From assembly GCA_964387495.1 (NCBI GenBank), contig CAYLXB010000016.1:1-55217 (forward strand): 55,217 nucleotides of DNA, read 5' to 3'. The position numbers were made by a program, and so were the translations under genes. How positions within the stretch are numbered: position 1 is the stretch's first letter; each line of letters starts with the position of its first letter. This document shows positions 24,302-33,540 of this stretch, one piece after another. The notes beneath the pieces were generated by a model, which searched no databases, had not been told where the DNA came from, and worked only from the letters and a program-made list of their open reading frames with translations. The stretch is from DSXF01 sp964387495 (lineage in GTDB: Bacteria; Chloroflexota; Anaerolineae; Anaerolineales; Villigracilaceae).

Positions 24302-25474
24302 TTATGACAACCGCAGAGCTTTGAGCGGCTCGATGCGTACGGCATAGATGATGGAAACCAGCCCGCCGAGCGGACCGATGATCAGCAGGGCGGCCAAAGC
24401 AATGGCCGAGGCTGTGCCGTTGAAGATGATGGGTACGGTGGGGGGAAAGCCAAGCGACAGGCCGTAGGCCAGCCCGCCGCCGACGGCCACGCCCAGAACG
24501 GTGATAATCACGATCTGGATGACGGCTGCCAGCCCCACCACGCCGTTGGAAGCACCGATGGCCTTCATGACGCCGATCTGGGGCACTTTCTGCAGCACCT
24601 GGATCTGGAAGAAGCCGCCGATGACCAGGATGCCGATCAAGAGGGTGAAGACTGCCTGAGTCTGGATGGTGTTCTGCTGGGCAGAATATCCGGGCACGTT
24701 CTTAATGGCGGTCTGGATATCCGCCACGGCAATGCCATCAATGCGCCCCTGGAGATTGGCCCGGGCCTGATCGGTCTGAGCCGGGTCCTGGAGCCTAACG
24801 GCGATGACATTCACGGCGGTGCTCTCGGTGCCGACCTCGGCATCCGACTTGGTGCGTACATCATCCCAAACAGCATAGGTGACGAAGATGGATGGCTGGA
24901 AGGAATACAACTGGCCGCGGGTCACGCCGACCACTTTCAGTTCGTAGAACTCATCCTCGGTGCCCTGGGTGGAGCGAATCGTGATGCGGTCGCCCAGGCG
25001 GATGCCGGTACGGAAGACCACGTTCTGGTCAATGACCACCTCACGCGCCTGCTCGCTGGCCAGGCCCTCGCCCTCAATGAGCGGCTGTTCGCCGGGACGG
25101 CCTCTTTCGATGCCGAGCAGGGAGACCTTGAGGACGGTATCCTCCGGCAGGAGGATGGCGGTATTGGAGGTGGCGATGGCGCCGGCATCCAGCACACCCG
25201 GCACGCGCCGGATGACCTGTGAATTCGAGCGGTCGAGGCGGCTGGATGGGATAATAAAATCGGCTTTTTCGGAGAAGACCAGCAGATCGGCGTCCAGGTT
25301 GGACAGGTACTGGCGATTGGAGTTGGCAAGGCCTTCCCCAAGGGCGGCGATGAAGAGGACCAGGAGGGTAATCAGCGCAATCACCAAGGCGACGAGTGAG
25401 AAACGGCCGCGGTTGCGGAAGATCTCCTTGAAAGCTAGATAGATGGCTAAGAAAAATGCTTTGATGGCGTTCAT
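24302..25474 (-). CDS. FtsX-like ABC transporter permease (DevC/MacB type)
   Basis: 390 residues. One membrane segment at about 22-45 (FSLVALVIALITLLVLFIAAL), a large extracytoplasmic domain (about 50-265; RVPGVLDAGAIATSNTAILL, EGLASEQAREVVID) and three C-terminal membrane segments. The cytoplasmic face carries KVPQIGVMKAIGAS, the conserved FtsX coupling region. The start overlaps the stop of the redoxin gene by 4 nt (25471-25474), indicating translational coupling. Confidence 0.93.
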   Translation of the reverse strand: MNAIKAFFLAIYLAFKEIFRNRGRFSLVALVIALITLLVLFIAALGEGLANSNRQYLSNLDADLLVFSEKADFIIPSSRLDRSNSQVIRRVPGVLDAGAIATSNTAILLPEDTVLKVSLLGIERGRPGEQPLIEGEGLASEQAREVVIDQNVVFRTGIRLGDRITIRSTQGTEDEFYELKVVGVTRGQLYSFQPSIFVTYAVWDDVRTKSDAEVGTESTAVNVIAVRLQDPAQTDQARANLQGRIDGIAVADIQTAIKNVPGYSAQQNTIQTQAVFTLLIGILVIGGFFQIQVLQKVPQIGVMKAIGASNGVVGLAAVIQIVIITVLGVAVGGGLAYGLSLGFPPTVPIIFNGTASAIALAALLIIGPLGGLVSIIYAVRIEPLKALRLS

Positions 25475-26091
25475 TCGTTTAAAGCCCCCTCGTTGGGGTG
25501 GATGGGTCCTTCCAGCGGTTCATCCCAGCGCATGCCCATGATGCCGCGCAGGAGCAATTCAACCGGCGGGTGGTCGGCAATGTCTTCATAGTAAAATGGC
25601 ATGCGGATGCGGCCGTCTGTGCCGATGATGAATGTGCCGGACATGACAAAGGCATCCTGGCCGGCGGGGGGCACCTCGGGAGACCAGCCTTTGGTTTCCT
25701 TCAGCCGTCGGTTCGATTTCCAGATATGCGGCGAGAGCAGGGTCTGGAAGAGGCTGCCACGTCCCAGGCCGTAGGCTTGATAGGCGAGGCGCTGGGGATC
25801 GGCCAGGCAGGTGACACCCGGCGCGCGTGCGGAGCAGAAAGCCTCTGTCTCCTGCGGCGTGCCCTGGGTGACAAGCGCCAGTTCCAGCCCCTGGCTTTCG
25901 ATTTCCGCCCGGGCACCGGCCAGCGTGTCGAGCATTTCCTTGCACTGCGGACAGCCGAAGTGACGCGTGAAGGCCAGCACGAGGGGGCGCTTCTTCCATA
26001 ACCTGGAAAGTTTCAGAGGCTTGCCTTCCCCGGTGAGCAGTTCCAAGTCGGGCGCGAGGTCGTTGAATTTAAGGTGAGCAATTTTTGGCAT
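25471..26091 (-). CDS. Peroxiredoxin-like (AhpC/TSA) redoxin protein
   Basis: 206 residues. Thioredoxin fold with FTRHFGCPQC near 41-50, so the CxxC cysteines are C47 and C50, followed by LVTQGTPQETEAFC and GTFIIGTDGRIRMPFYYEDIAD. There is no signal peptide, so it is cytosolic. Family members are thiol peroxidases or oxidoreductases of uncertain substrate. It heads an operon with an FtsX-type exporter. The ATG at 26091 lies 6 nt after TAAAAT and has no Shine-Dalgarno sequence, which suggests a leaderless mRNA. Confidence 0.87.
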   Translation of the reverse strand: MPKIAHLKFNDLAPDLELLTGEGKPLKLSRLWKKRPLVLAFTRHFGCPQCKEMLDTLAGARAEIESQGLELALVTQGTPQETEAFCSARAPGVTCLADPQRLAYQAYGLGRGSLFQTLLSPHIWKSNRRLKETKGWSPEVPPAGQDAFVMSGTFIIGTDGRIRMPFYYEDIADHPPVELLLRGIMGMRWDEPLEGPIHPNEGALNE

Positions 26092-26097
26092 GGGAAT

Positions 26098-26103
26098 ATT
26101 TTA
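26098..26103 (-). promoter_or_regulatory. -10 box of a leaderless transcript (redoxin/ABC operon)
   Basis: TAAAAT on the minus strand, 6 nt before the ATG at 26091. Confidence 0.45.
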
Positions 26104-26205
26104 GCATGATATGAGGCGCATTCGGCATCGAATGCGGATGGGATTAAGACAATTCTTACAAAATTTATGGGATTTTAGGCAGTGAGGGAGGCAAACTTTC
26201 AAGGA

Positions 26206-28251
26206 TCAGTAAACTTTCGTTACTGCCGCTTTTTTGCGGCGCCAGTAACGCCAGAAGGCCCCTGCCAGGACAATCAGACCGCCTACCAGCCAGGGCCAAC
26301 CACTTCCAGGCGGTTCCGAAGGATGCTCAAGCGGTGCGGCAGGTGTGGAGACCGGCTTTGTTGCCAGGGTGGAGACGTGCGTGGCTGTGGGTACCAACCT
26401 CGAAGTTGTTGGAATAGCCGTGGGCAGGGCGGGTGTTGGCTGACGCTGATATTCCGAAGTCACATCAGCAATTTCCGGCTGGAGGACATCGCCGGGAGCA
26501 TAGAGGTCCAACAGGCCGTTGGCAATGACATAACCATCGTTGGTGCCCAATGCCAGCCTGGCCTGGCGCAAATCGAGGATGAAGATACTGTTCGAGCCAA
26601 GCACGATGCCGCCCGCAGGTGAAAGTTCGATGGCGGTGTCCTGGTTCAAACCGACAGCCAGCAGGCCGGGATGTGCACAGGCAAGGGAGAACCAACGCCC
26701 AAAGCGATTATCGGAGAGCATCTGGGGTTCAAGCGTGATATTCACCAAGCCGATACCGGGCTGGATGTGGGTTCTGCCTAACCAGAAGGATTTTTGCGTG
26801 GCGAGTTCAGCCTCTTCGGCGTCAGCGGGGGTGGGCGGATGGGCTGCGTAGTAGGCTCCCATCAGCGGGGCCGCCGCGTTATCTGCCAGGACCGGAACGC
26901 CAGCGAGCCAGGCTTGCTGGATGGCAAGGAGGGTCTGGGGACTGATTCTGGATTGGTCTTTGCCGATGACCAGGATGCCGGTCACATCCGAGGGAAGGTG
27001 CAGCGGTTCAGCCCCCATATCCACGACTTTCGTCAGGCGGCCGGGCAGGTTGCCGGCGTACAGGTCGAGGTTGGTGTTGGCTGAACGTTCAGATGAATAT
27101 CCTGTGGCGACCAGCACGAGGCTTGCTTTCTGTTCACCGGCCAGTTCAGCGAAGTGTTGGAGGATGGGATTGTCTTCCAAATTTGCGGACAGGTCACCGG
27201 CCAGGATGAGCGTCCCTGCCCCGGGAGGAGTGCGCAAACTTTCAAAATTACGTTCCACCCTGACCGAAGGTGTGTCCAGAGAGTGTTGACGGGTTTTGAG
27301 ATCGTAGGTGAACTTTCCGGGTGAAAGCAGGCTGACCAATATGTTTCGGGCGGAGAGCAGTAAACGATCTGCTCCATCCGGAACATATTGCAGGCCATCA
27401 GCGGCGTGGTAGGTTTCGGCATCCAGCACCGTGACGGTGTACAAGCCGAAAACATCTCTCAGGACATCACCTTCGACGATGATGCCGGTGTAAGCATCCA
27501 CACCCACACCAACATGCGGCACTCCGGGCAGGAGGATGGCGTTAAGAAGGCGGCCAAAGCGAGCGCGCTGGTAAAAGTGCTGGTCGAGAATGGCATTTTG
27601 CAGTCCGAAAGACAGGCCGCGCTTTTGAGGGTCGTTCCACACGTCCGCAGCACCAAAGGCAAGGGCATTCTCAGCGGCATAGTTCAGGTTGTAACCGCCC
27701 AGCATGGTGCGGGAGAGCATGCCGCCGCCAGCGCTGGTGCCTGCGAAGATTACTCCCCGTTTTTGGAGCTCTTCCAGGCGGGCTTCGAGCGGCGTTCCAG
27801 CAATGACCCGCATGGCGACAGTCTGGTCGCCGCCGAGGATGAAGACCGCGCTCAGGTCGTCCGGGATCAGGCTTAGGACAGCCTGGTCTGCAGCGTCCGC
27901 GCGCGTGAATACGGGAATCAGGATGGCGGAACAAACCAGCCCGGCGGGCGCGGCGCGTTTGCAGGCCTCTTCGATCTGGAAACGACGCTGTTCGGCATCG
28001 CGCAGGTTAATTTCACGTTCCGAGCCGCTGATGCTGGTTGGATCGGTCGAATAGGGTGCTGGCAAGACCAGGATCTTGACCCGCCCGTCCTTCGCATTTT
28101 CAACTGCGGCGGCCGAGAAGCCTGCATAGACATCCGAATAGCCGCCGCCCATGGGAATCAGCAGGGCAGGAGCGGCCCCCTGAGCGAAAACTGCCTGGCC
28201 AGAAGCGGCCAGGCACAGGAGGAGAATCAGTGAAAACAGGATGCGTTTCAT
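26206..28251 (-). CDS. Secreted, membrane-anchored tandem S51/cyanophycinase-like protein
   Basis: 681 residues. Signal peptide at about 1-23 (ILFSLILLLCLAASGQAVFAQ). The first S51 domain (25-310) has the nucleophile motif GTSAGGG and the ILDQHFYQRARFGRLL segment that is also conserved in the cytosolic cyanophycinase of this operon. The second domain (about 345-580) keeps the fold pattern (GILVIGKDQSR, VGLNQDTAIEL, GSNSIFILDL) but the position of the nucleophile elbow reads LADNAAAP without Ser, so it is probably inactive. A Pro/Thr linker precedes a final membrane helix (WLVGGLIVLAGAFWRYW) and a basic tail. It probably cleaves a peptide polymer outside the membrane. Last gene of the peptide-uptake operon. 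Confidence 0.85.
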   Translation of the reverse strand: MKRILFSLILLLCLAASGQAVFAQGAAPALLIPMGGGYSDVYAGFSAAAVENAKDGRVKILVLPAPYSTDPTSISGSEREINLRDAEQRRFQIEEACKRAAPAGLVCSAILIPVFTRADAADQAVLSLIPDDLSAVFILGGDQTVAMRVIAGTPLEARLEELQKRGVIFAGTSAGGGMLSRTMLGGYNLNYAAENALAFGAADVWNDPQKRGLSFGLQNAILDQHFYQRARFGRLLNAILLPGVPHVGVGVDAYTGIIVEGDVLRDVFGLYTVTVLDAETYHAADGLQYVPDGADRLLLSARNILVSLLSPGKFTYDLKTRQHSLDTPSVRVERNFESLRTPPGAGTLILAGDLSANLEDNPILQHFAELAGEQKASLVLVATGYSSERSANTNLDLYAGNLPGRLTKVVDMGAEPLHLPSDVTGILVIGKDQSRISPQTLLAIQQAWLAGVPVLADNAAAPLMGAYYAAHPPTPADAEEAELATQKSFWLGRTHIQPGIGLVNITLEPQMLSDNRFGRWFSLACAHPGLLAVGLNQDTAIELSPAGGIVLGSNSIFILDLRQARLALGTNDGYVIANGLLDLYAPGDVLQPEIADVTSEYQRQPTPALPTAIPTTSRLVPTATHVSTLATKPVSTPAAPLEHPSEPPGSGWPWLVGGLIVLAGAFWRYWRRKKAAVTKVY

Positions 28252-28254
28252 AAT

Positions 28255-29133
28255 TTACTCGCGGGTGAAGTGGCGCGGGTCAAGAGCGTCGCGCAGGCCA
28301 TCGCCCATATAGTTGATGGCAATTACTACAATGAAGATCATCAGACCGGGAAAGATAACTGTCCAGGGGGCAATCATCATCTGGTTCTGGGTGTTGGAGA
28401 GCATGTTCCCCCAGGTGGGTGTAGGCAATTGGACGCCGAAACCCAGGTATGAGAGCCCGGATTCGCTGATAATGGCTCCTGCCAGGCCTAGGGTGGCAGA
28501 GACAATGATAGGGGAGAAGACATTGGGCAGGATGTGCTGGAACATGAGGCGCGTATCGGTGGCCCCAATCATGCGCGCTGCAACCACAAATTCGCGCTCG
28601 CGCAGTTCAAGGGTGGAACCGCGTACCAGGCGGGCCACGCTCATCCAGGAAAGCGCACCGATGACAAATGCAATGGGCGCAAAGGAACCGGCTTTGATGA
28701 AAGGCAGATTGAGGGTTCTCAGGAACATACCCAAGGCCAGGAGGACGAATAAGCGCGGAATGGAGAGGAATATCTCGGTGATGCGGCTGAGGACGCCGTC
28801 CACCCAGCCACCGTAAAAGCCGGAGAGCAAGCCCACCAGCGAACCAACCACCACTGCCACGGCCATCGAGAGCAGGCCTACGCTGAGTGAGATGCGACCA
28901 CCATAGAGTGTGCGGGCCCACATATCGCGGCCCAGATCATCCGTACCCATCCAGTGGCTGACAGAAGGGGGCTGGAAGCGGTTGAGCAGGTCCTGCTCGA
29001 AGGGGTCGTGCCGGGCTACCAGCGGGGCTAAAATGATCAAGACAGAGATGGTCACGATGATGCCTGTACCGATAACTGCCATTCTGTGGCGCAGGAAGCG
29101 GCGGAAGGTGAGTTTCAGGAGGGTGTTGTTCAT
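28255..29133 (-). CDS. Dipeptide/oligopeptide ABC transporter permease, DppC/OppC type
   Basis: 292 residues. N-terminal membrane segment (about 17-39), then the OppC_N region ending in MGTDDLGRDMWARTLYGGR, and five further helices. The EAA loop near 190 reads VVAARMIGATDTRLMFQHILPN, where the ATPase docks. It forms the inner-membrane channel with the DppB-type protein encoded just before it. AGGAACG lies upstream of the ATG. No ATPase gene for this transporter is in the window. Confidence 0.94.
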   Translation of the reverse strand: MNNTLLKLTFRRFLRHRMAVIGTGIIVTISVLIILAPLVARHDPFEQDLLNRFQPPSVSHWMGTDDLGRDMWARTLYGGRISLSVGLLSMAVAVVVGSLVGLLSGFYGGWVDGVLSRITEIFLSIPRLFVLLALGMFLRTLNLPFIKAGSFAPIAFVIGALSWMSVARLVRGSTLELREREFVVAARMIGATDTRLMFQHILPNVFSPIIVSATLGLAGAIISESGLSYLGFGVQLPTPTWGNMLSNTQNQMMIAPWTVIFPGLMIFIVVIAINYMGDGLRDALDPRHFTRE

Positions 29134-29149
29134 GAACGCGTTCCTGTGA

Positions 29150-30121
29150 CTAACTGAAACGGATGCGCGGGTCGAGGGCAGCGTAGACCACGTCCACGAG
29201 CAGGTTGGAGATAATAATCAAGGCACTGTAAATGATCAGCACAGCCATGACCACCGGGTAGTCCGTTTTCAAGGCGGCGGTGAAGTACAGGCGACCAATC
29301 CCGGGCCAGGCAAAGATGGTTTCGGTGAAGAGTGCACCGCCAAACAGAGACGGCAGGTCCAGCCCAATGAGCGTGATGAGGGGAATGAGGGCATTGCGGA
29401 GTGCATGACGATATAGGACCATGCGCTCGCGCAGTCCTTTGGCGCGCGCTGTGCGGACGTAATCTTCATGGATCACATCCAGCATGGAGGAGCGCAGGTA
29501 GCGCATGTACCCGGCGGCCGAGACCAGCGCCAGCATAGTGACCGGCAGGATGAGGTGCTCGATACGATCCCAGAACGAGGGGGGCGCGCCAAGTGTCATC
29601 ATGCCCGAACCAGGCAGGAGCGGTTTCCCATCGGCGCCTTTGAGAGTGACATGGAAAACGATGATAAGCATCAGACCAAACCAGAAGACCGGCAGGGACT
29701 GCCCGGCAAAGGCGATGGTCGTGGCAATATGGTCGAAAATGGTATATTGTTTGATTGCGGAAATAATTCCAAGTGGAATGGCAATCAAGAGCGTCACGAC
29801 CAACATGGCACCCATCAGGGTGATGGTGTTGGGCAGGCGCTCCTTAACTTCCAAGATGGCCGGGCGCTTGGAAACGAACGAGTTGCCCCAATCGCCCTTG
29901 AAGATGTTGCCCAGCCATTTTGCATAACGAACCGGCACCGGATCATTCAGGCCGTATTTGGCTTCGATGCGGGCGATATCTTCAGCGCTGAAATCAGGGT
30001 TTTCCTCATAGGCAGACATGATGCCGCCCGGTACGGAACTGATCAGTCCGAATAATATGACGCTGATTGCCAGGAGGGTCAAGACTGCCTGGATGAGGCG
30101 GCGGATAAGGTATTGGGTCAT
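29150..30121 (-). CDS. Dipeptide/oligopeptide ABC transporter permease, DppB/OppB type
   Basis: 323 residues. Six membrane helices are visible (first LTLLAISVILFGLISSVPGG). The conserved EAA region is near 215 (YVRTARAKGLRERMVLYRHAL), and FTETIFAWPGIGRLY follows. The start at 30121 (MTQYLIRRL) is preferred since AGGAAAGG lies 5 nt before it; the ATG at 30136 lies ahead of that site. It pairs with the DppC-type permease 16 nt downstream. Confidence 0.94.
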   Translation of the reverse strand: MTQYLIRRLIQAVLTLLAISVILFGLISSVPGGIMSAYEENPDFSAEDIARIEAKYGLNDPVPVRYAKWLGNIFKGDWGNSFVSKRPAILEVKERLPNTITLMGAMLVVTLLIAIPLGIISAIKQYTIFDHIATTIAFAGQSLPVFWFGLMLIIVFHVTLKGADGKPLLPGSGMMTLGAPPSFWDRIEHLILPVTMLALVSAAGYMRYLRSSMLDVIHEDYVRTARAKGLRERMVLYRHALRNALIPLITLIGLDLPSLFGGALFTETIFAWPGIGRLYFTAALKTDYPVVMAVLIIYSALIIISNLLVDVVYAALDPRIRFS

Positions 30122-30143
30122 GAGCCTTTCCTGCATGCAGAGG

Positions 30144-30180
30144 GCGTTCCCTATCCCTTATCAGATGAGATAGGGAACGC
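30144..30180 (-). other. Intercistronic stem-loop between binding-protein and permease genes
   Basis: 12-bp perfect arms (GCGTTCCCTATC and complement), 13-nt loop, no T-run on the minus strand. Such hairpins usually protect the upstream message, giving more binding protein than permease. Confidence 0.6.
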
Positions 30181-30202
30181 TTTTGGTTACGATTGTAGCA
30201 AA

Positions 30203-31933
30203 TTACGGCTTCAGCCACCAGTTCTGGGAGTCGATGGTGAAGTCAGCATAGCCGGGGGAGACGCGGAAGTTCTGCAAGTTGGTGCGGTAGCCGCTCAGGA
30301 CCAGACGCTCGTAGAGGAAGAGGCGCGGCAGATCTTTATTGATCTGCTCGGCGACTTTGCAGTAGGCCTCATGGCGGGCATCCATATCGGCTGAGAAAGC
30401 AGCATCATCAATCCACTTGTCCACGTCTGCGTTGTTGTAACGCGAGAAGTTGTTGCCTGCACCTTCATTGTCAGCGGTCGGAATGCGGGCCGAATGATAG
30501 TTGCTGAACAGGGAGCTATCGGGGTCGATGCCGGGGCCGGTGGTGTAGAGCAGGATATCGAAGCGGCCGTGCTTGCGTAAACCATCAGAATCCCAACCAG
30601 CAAACAGCACATCCGATGGAACATTGTCGATGACCAGTTCGATGCCAACATCCTTGAACATCTGGACCAGCACCTGTTCGGTCTGCTCGCGTAACTGGTT
30701 GCCGGTGGTGGATGTGATCTTCAGGCTCATCTTGACGCCGTCTTTCTCGCGAATGCCGTCACCGTCCGTGTCGGCCCAGCCGGCCTCCTCAAGCAGGGAT
30801 TTGGCTTTCTCGAGGTTGAATTCACTGGGTTCCTGCGGGCAGGCAAAGGGACCGGTGGGCAGGAGTGTGGAGCCGACCTTGACATTGCCGTAGAGCAGGG
30901 CGTCCACGATCTTCTGCTTGTCAATGGCATACTGGATGGCCTGGCGCACGCGCAGGTCGTAGAGTATCGGGTGAGGGGCTTCAGCCGGGTCGGCAGGGGC
31001 ATCTACAGCCGGATCGGCCAGGTTGAAGGCCAGCAATTCGTTTTCACCAGAACCGTAATAAGCGCCAGCCCAGTCCACTCCCTCCATGGTCTCGATAGCG
31101 GGAAAATCGGCTTCGGTCAGATCCCACAGGGTGGTGATTTCACCTGTTCCGAGTAACTGCATGCCCACTTCACGGCTGGGCAGTATCTTGATGATGATAT
31201 TGTCCAGATAGGGCTTGCCTTCTTCACGGTAGTAGGGATTGGGTGCCAGGGTGATGTGGTCGCCAGCAACCCATTCCTGGACGATCCATGGGCCGGTGCC
31301 GATGGGGGCGCGGTTGTATTCCCAGGTGTCAAGGGCAGCCAGTTCGCCAACGCCCTTGGGCACCAGGAACGAGAACAGGCGCAGATAGGGGGCGTAGACC
31401 TCAGAGAAGGTCACCACGGCGGTGTAATCATCCGTGCACTCGATGGTGTCGATGACATCGTACCCGGAAGTGCTGGCGGCGGATAGTTCGGACAGGATCG
31501 CGTCCTTGGTGAACTGCACATCGGCGCAGGTGATGGGGTCGCCGTTGGAGAACTTGAGGTCTTTCCTGATCTTGTAGGTCAGGATCAGTCCGTCATCCGA
31601 GATGGCGGGCAGTTCTTCGGCGAGATAGGGGACGTAATTACCGTCTGCATCAATGCCCACCAGGCCTTCGACGATGAAGGCGCCGATGACATCGTCGATC
31701 GTGCCGGAAGCCAGCAGGGGGCTAAGTGTGCCGGGTTCCTGCGGTGTGCCAACGATCACCGTGCCGCCCTTTACAGGAGCATTGGGATCCACGGTTGGTT
31801 CGGCAGGAGCCTCGGTTGCTGCCGGGGCTTCGGGGGCGGGTGGTTCTTCCACGGCCGGTTGCGTGGTCTGGCAGGCTGCCAGGACTATGGACGCGGCCAG
31901 CAAGGCGAACAACAGGACTTTCAGGGATTTCAT
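30203..31933 (-). CDS. Peptide-binding lipoprotein of an ABC importer (SBP family 5)
   Basis: 576 residues. Lipoprotein signal with LAAC at 18-21 (modified C21), then a Pro/Ala/Glu-rich tether to about residue 55. The family 5 fold is clear: VKGGTVIVGTPQEPGTLSPL, ISDDGLILTYKIRKDLKFSNG, APIGTGPWIVQEW, DLRVRQAIQYAIDKQKIV. It should bind di- or oligopeptides outside the membrane. AAGGAG precedes the ATG and CATATACT lies nearby as a possible -10. It is flanked by S51 peptidase genes, which suggests that the ligand is a peptide they release. Confidence 0.94.
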   Translation of the reverse strand: MKSLKVLLFALLAASIVLAACQTTQPAVEEPPAPEAPAATEAPAEPTVDPNAPVKGGTVIVGTPQEPGTLSPLLASGTIDDVIGAFIVEGLVGIDADGNYVPYLAEELPAISDDGLILTYKIRKDLKFSNGDPITCADVQFTKDAILSELSAASTSGYDVIDTIECTDDYTAVVTFSEVYAPYLRLFSFLVPKGVGELAALDTWEYNRAPIGTGPWIVQEWVAGDHITLAPNPYYREEGKPYLDNIIIKILPSREVGMQLLGTGEITTLWDLTEADFPAIETMEGVDWAGAYYGSGENELLAFNLADPAVDAPADPAEAPHPILYDLRVRQAIQYAIDKQKIVDALLYGNVKVGSTLLPTGPFACPQEPSEFNLEKAKSLLEEAGWADTDGDGIREKDGVKMSLKITSTTGNQLREQTEQVLVQMFKDVGIELVIDNVPSDVLFAGWDSDGLRKHGRFDILLYTTGPGIDPDSSLFSNYHSARIPTADNEGAGNNFSRYNNADVDKWIDDAAFSADMDARHEAYCKVAEQINKDLPRLFLYERLVLSGYRTNLQNFRVSPGYADFTIDSQNWWLKP

Positions 31934-32018
31934 AATTTTCTCCTTAGTATATGGTCTGGATTTGGATCAAGGATGGAGCGCACAAATTATTTTTGGGAAA
32001 AATTAAACCTCCTCGTCA

Positions 32019-32834
32019 TTATTCAACTGGAAGGACATTTTTGAGAATTCTTGCGGTATGGCTATCCAAGTCGTAGGTACATCCTTCAGTCAGTACATGA
32101 AGTTTCAAACCTGCTACAGCGACGGGCGCTCCGCCTGCAACCTCGGCCACATCCGTTGCGGTGATCTGGCGGCCATCCAGGATGGTTACCGCACCCGTAC
32201 CGAGCACTGACAGCAGCCGGTCATCTTCCAGAATGGCGGCAGTGTTCTCGTCCACACCTACCCCCAGCAGGCCGGGGTGTGTCGAAACAAGGTAGACCAA
32301 ACGGCCCAGGCGGTCACGCTGGCGGAAGTGCTGGTCGAAGATCAGCCGGTCTGTAAAGCCAAAGCCAAGGGTAAATTGGGCCTGTCTGTGCCGGGGTGTA
32401 AGACCGGAACGGCCAAAGGCCAGCATCAATTTCGAGAGCACTGCAGCGCCAGCAGATGTGCCAGCCAAAACCACGCCGCGCTGATAGGCAGCCAGCAGTT
32501 CTGCTTCCAGAAGTGTCCCACCGAAAAGCGCGGTCAGGCGCATCTGGTTGCCGCCAGCGATGAAGATGCCCGTTGCCCGGCGGACGGCCTTGAGATTGGA
32601 TGAACTATCGGCGAGAGGGCGCTCGAGGCAGTGAATAACGACAGCTGGCGCATCCACCCCCAACCCCTGGAAGAGTGAGCGGTAATATTCGCCAGTATCC
32701 TCCAGCGAGGAAGCCTGAGGCAGGATGACCAGGCGGGCCTGCCCAGAGCCGGCGCGGCGGACGAATTCCGGCAAGATGCGCGGCGCTTTGTGATTGATCG
32801 CTCCGCCGATGGCCATCAGGACACGCATGGTCAT
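32019..32834 (-). CDS. cphB: Cyanophycinase (S51 serine peptidase)
   Basis: 271 residues, typical cyanophycinase length. N-terminal MAIGGAINHKAPRIL, GGNQMRL near 91-97, the nucleophile elbow GTSAGAAVLSKLM near 124-136, and IFDQHFRQRDRLGRLVYL with the catalytic His region. It should cleave beta-Asp-Arg type dipeptides from multi-L-arginyl-poly-aspartate, though other S51 members cut alpha-aspartyl dipeptides. No signal peptide, so cytosolic. It overlaps the GntR stop by 4 nt (ATGA), so the regulator and peptidase are coupled. Confidence 0.88.
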   Translation of the reverse strand: MTMRVLMAIGGAINHKAPRILPEFVRRAGSGQARLVILPQASSLEDTGEYYRSLFQGLGVDAPAVVIHCLERPLADSSSNLKAVRRATGIFIAGGNQMRLTALFGGTLLEAELLAAYQRGVVLAGTSAGAAVLSKLMLAFGRSGLTPRHRQAQFTLGFGFTDRLIFDQHFRQRDRLGRLVYLVSTHPGLLGVGVDENTAAILEDDRLLSVLGTGAVTILDGRQITATDVAEVAGGAPVAVAGLKLHVLTEGCTYDLDSHTARILKNVLPVE

Positions 32835-33517
32835 TCGTGTTGCAGGGAACGGATGAACTGCCCGGCGGTGATTTCGATATGGCTACGCATTGCCTGTTCG
32901 GCAGCCTGCGGGTCGTGTCGCTGGAGGGCTGAGAGGATTGCTTCGTGTTCAGCGACATCATTGCGTTCACGGCCCGGTACCGGGGTGGTGGCAGTGGGGG
33001 TGAAGTTGCCGATCAACATGGTGGGGAAAGCGGCCCACATCTGCGCCAGGGTGCGTACCAGATACTGGCGCCGGCTGGCGGTGAAGACGATCTCATGAAA
33101 ACGGCGATTCAGGAGGCGGTATTTGGCGAGCTGCTCGGGTTCCAGGCTGGCGCCCATTTGGGCAAGCAAATCCTGCAGTTCTTTCAATTCCTGAACAGTG
33201 ATATTCTGAGCAGCCGCACGCGCTGCGGAACCTTCCAGGAAAGCGCGGTGGGCATACAGGTCCATGATATCTTCGGGGCTGAATTCCACCACCCGTACGC
33301 CGCGGTAAGGCAGGTGTTCGATAAGCCCTTCCGCGGCCAGTTCCTTGAGGGCCTCGCGCACTGGCATCTGGCTGACGCCCAGTTCCTGGGCAATACGTTC
33401 CTGTCGCAACCATTCGCCCGGCTTGAAACGGCCGTCCAAGATGGCTGCGCGGATCATCTCTGCAACTTCGTGATGCAGTTGTTTGTGGCTGAGGGGGACG
33501 GGGTTATCTGTAAGCAT
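32831..33517 (-). CDS. GntR family regulator, FadR/FCD subfamily
   Basis: 228 residues. N-terminal winged helix at about 10-75 (LDGRFKPGEWLRQERIAQELGVSQMPVREALKELAAEGLIEHLPYRGVRV), followed by an all-helical FCD ligand-binding domain with metal/ligand histidines (RRFHEIVFTASR, AEHEAILSALQRHD). First gene of the peptide-uptake operon. AGGAA stands before the ATG. The perfect palindrome at 33541-33563 overlaps the operon -10 box, which fits repression released by a carboxylate or peptide-derived ligand. Confidence 0.92.
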   Translation of the reverse strand: MLTDNPVPLSHKQLHHEVAEMIRAAILDGRFKPGEWLRQERIAQELGVSQMPVREALKELAAEGLIEHLPYRGVRVVEFSPEDIMDLYAHRAFLEGSAARAAAQNITVQELKELQDLLAQMGASLEPEQLAKYRLLNRRFHEIVFTASRRQYLVRTLAQMWAAFPTMLIGNFTPTATTPVPGRERNDVAEHEAILSALQRHDPQAAEQAMRSHIEITAGQFIRSLQHE

Positions 33518-33540
33518 TGCGAGTTCCTGAACAGGCTTTG

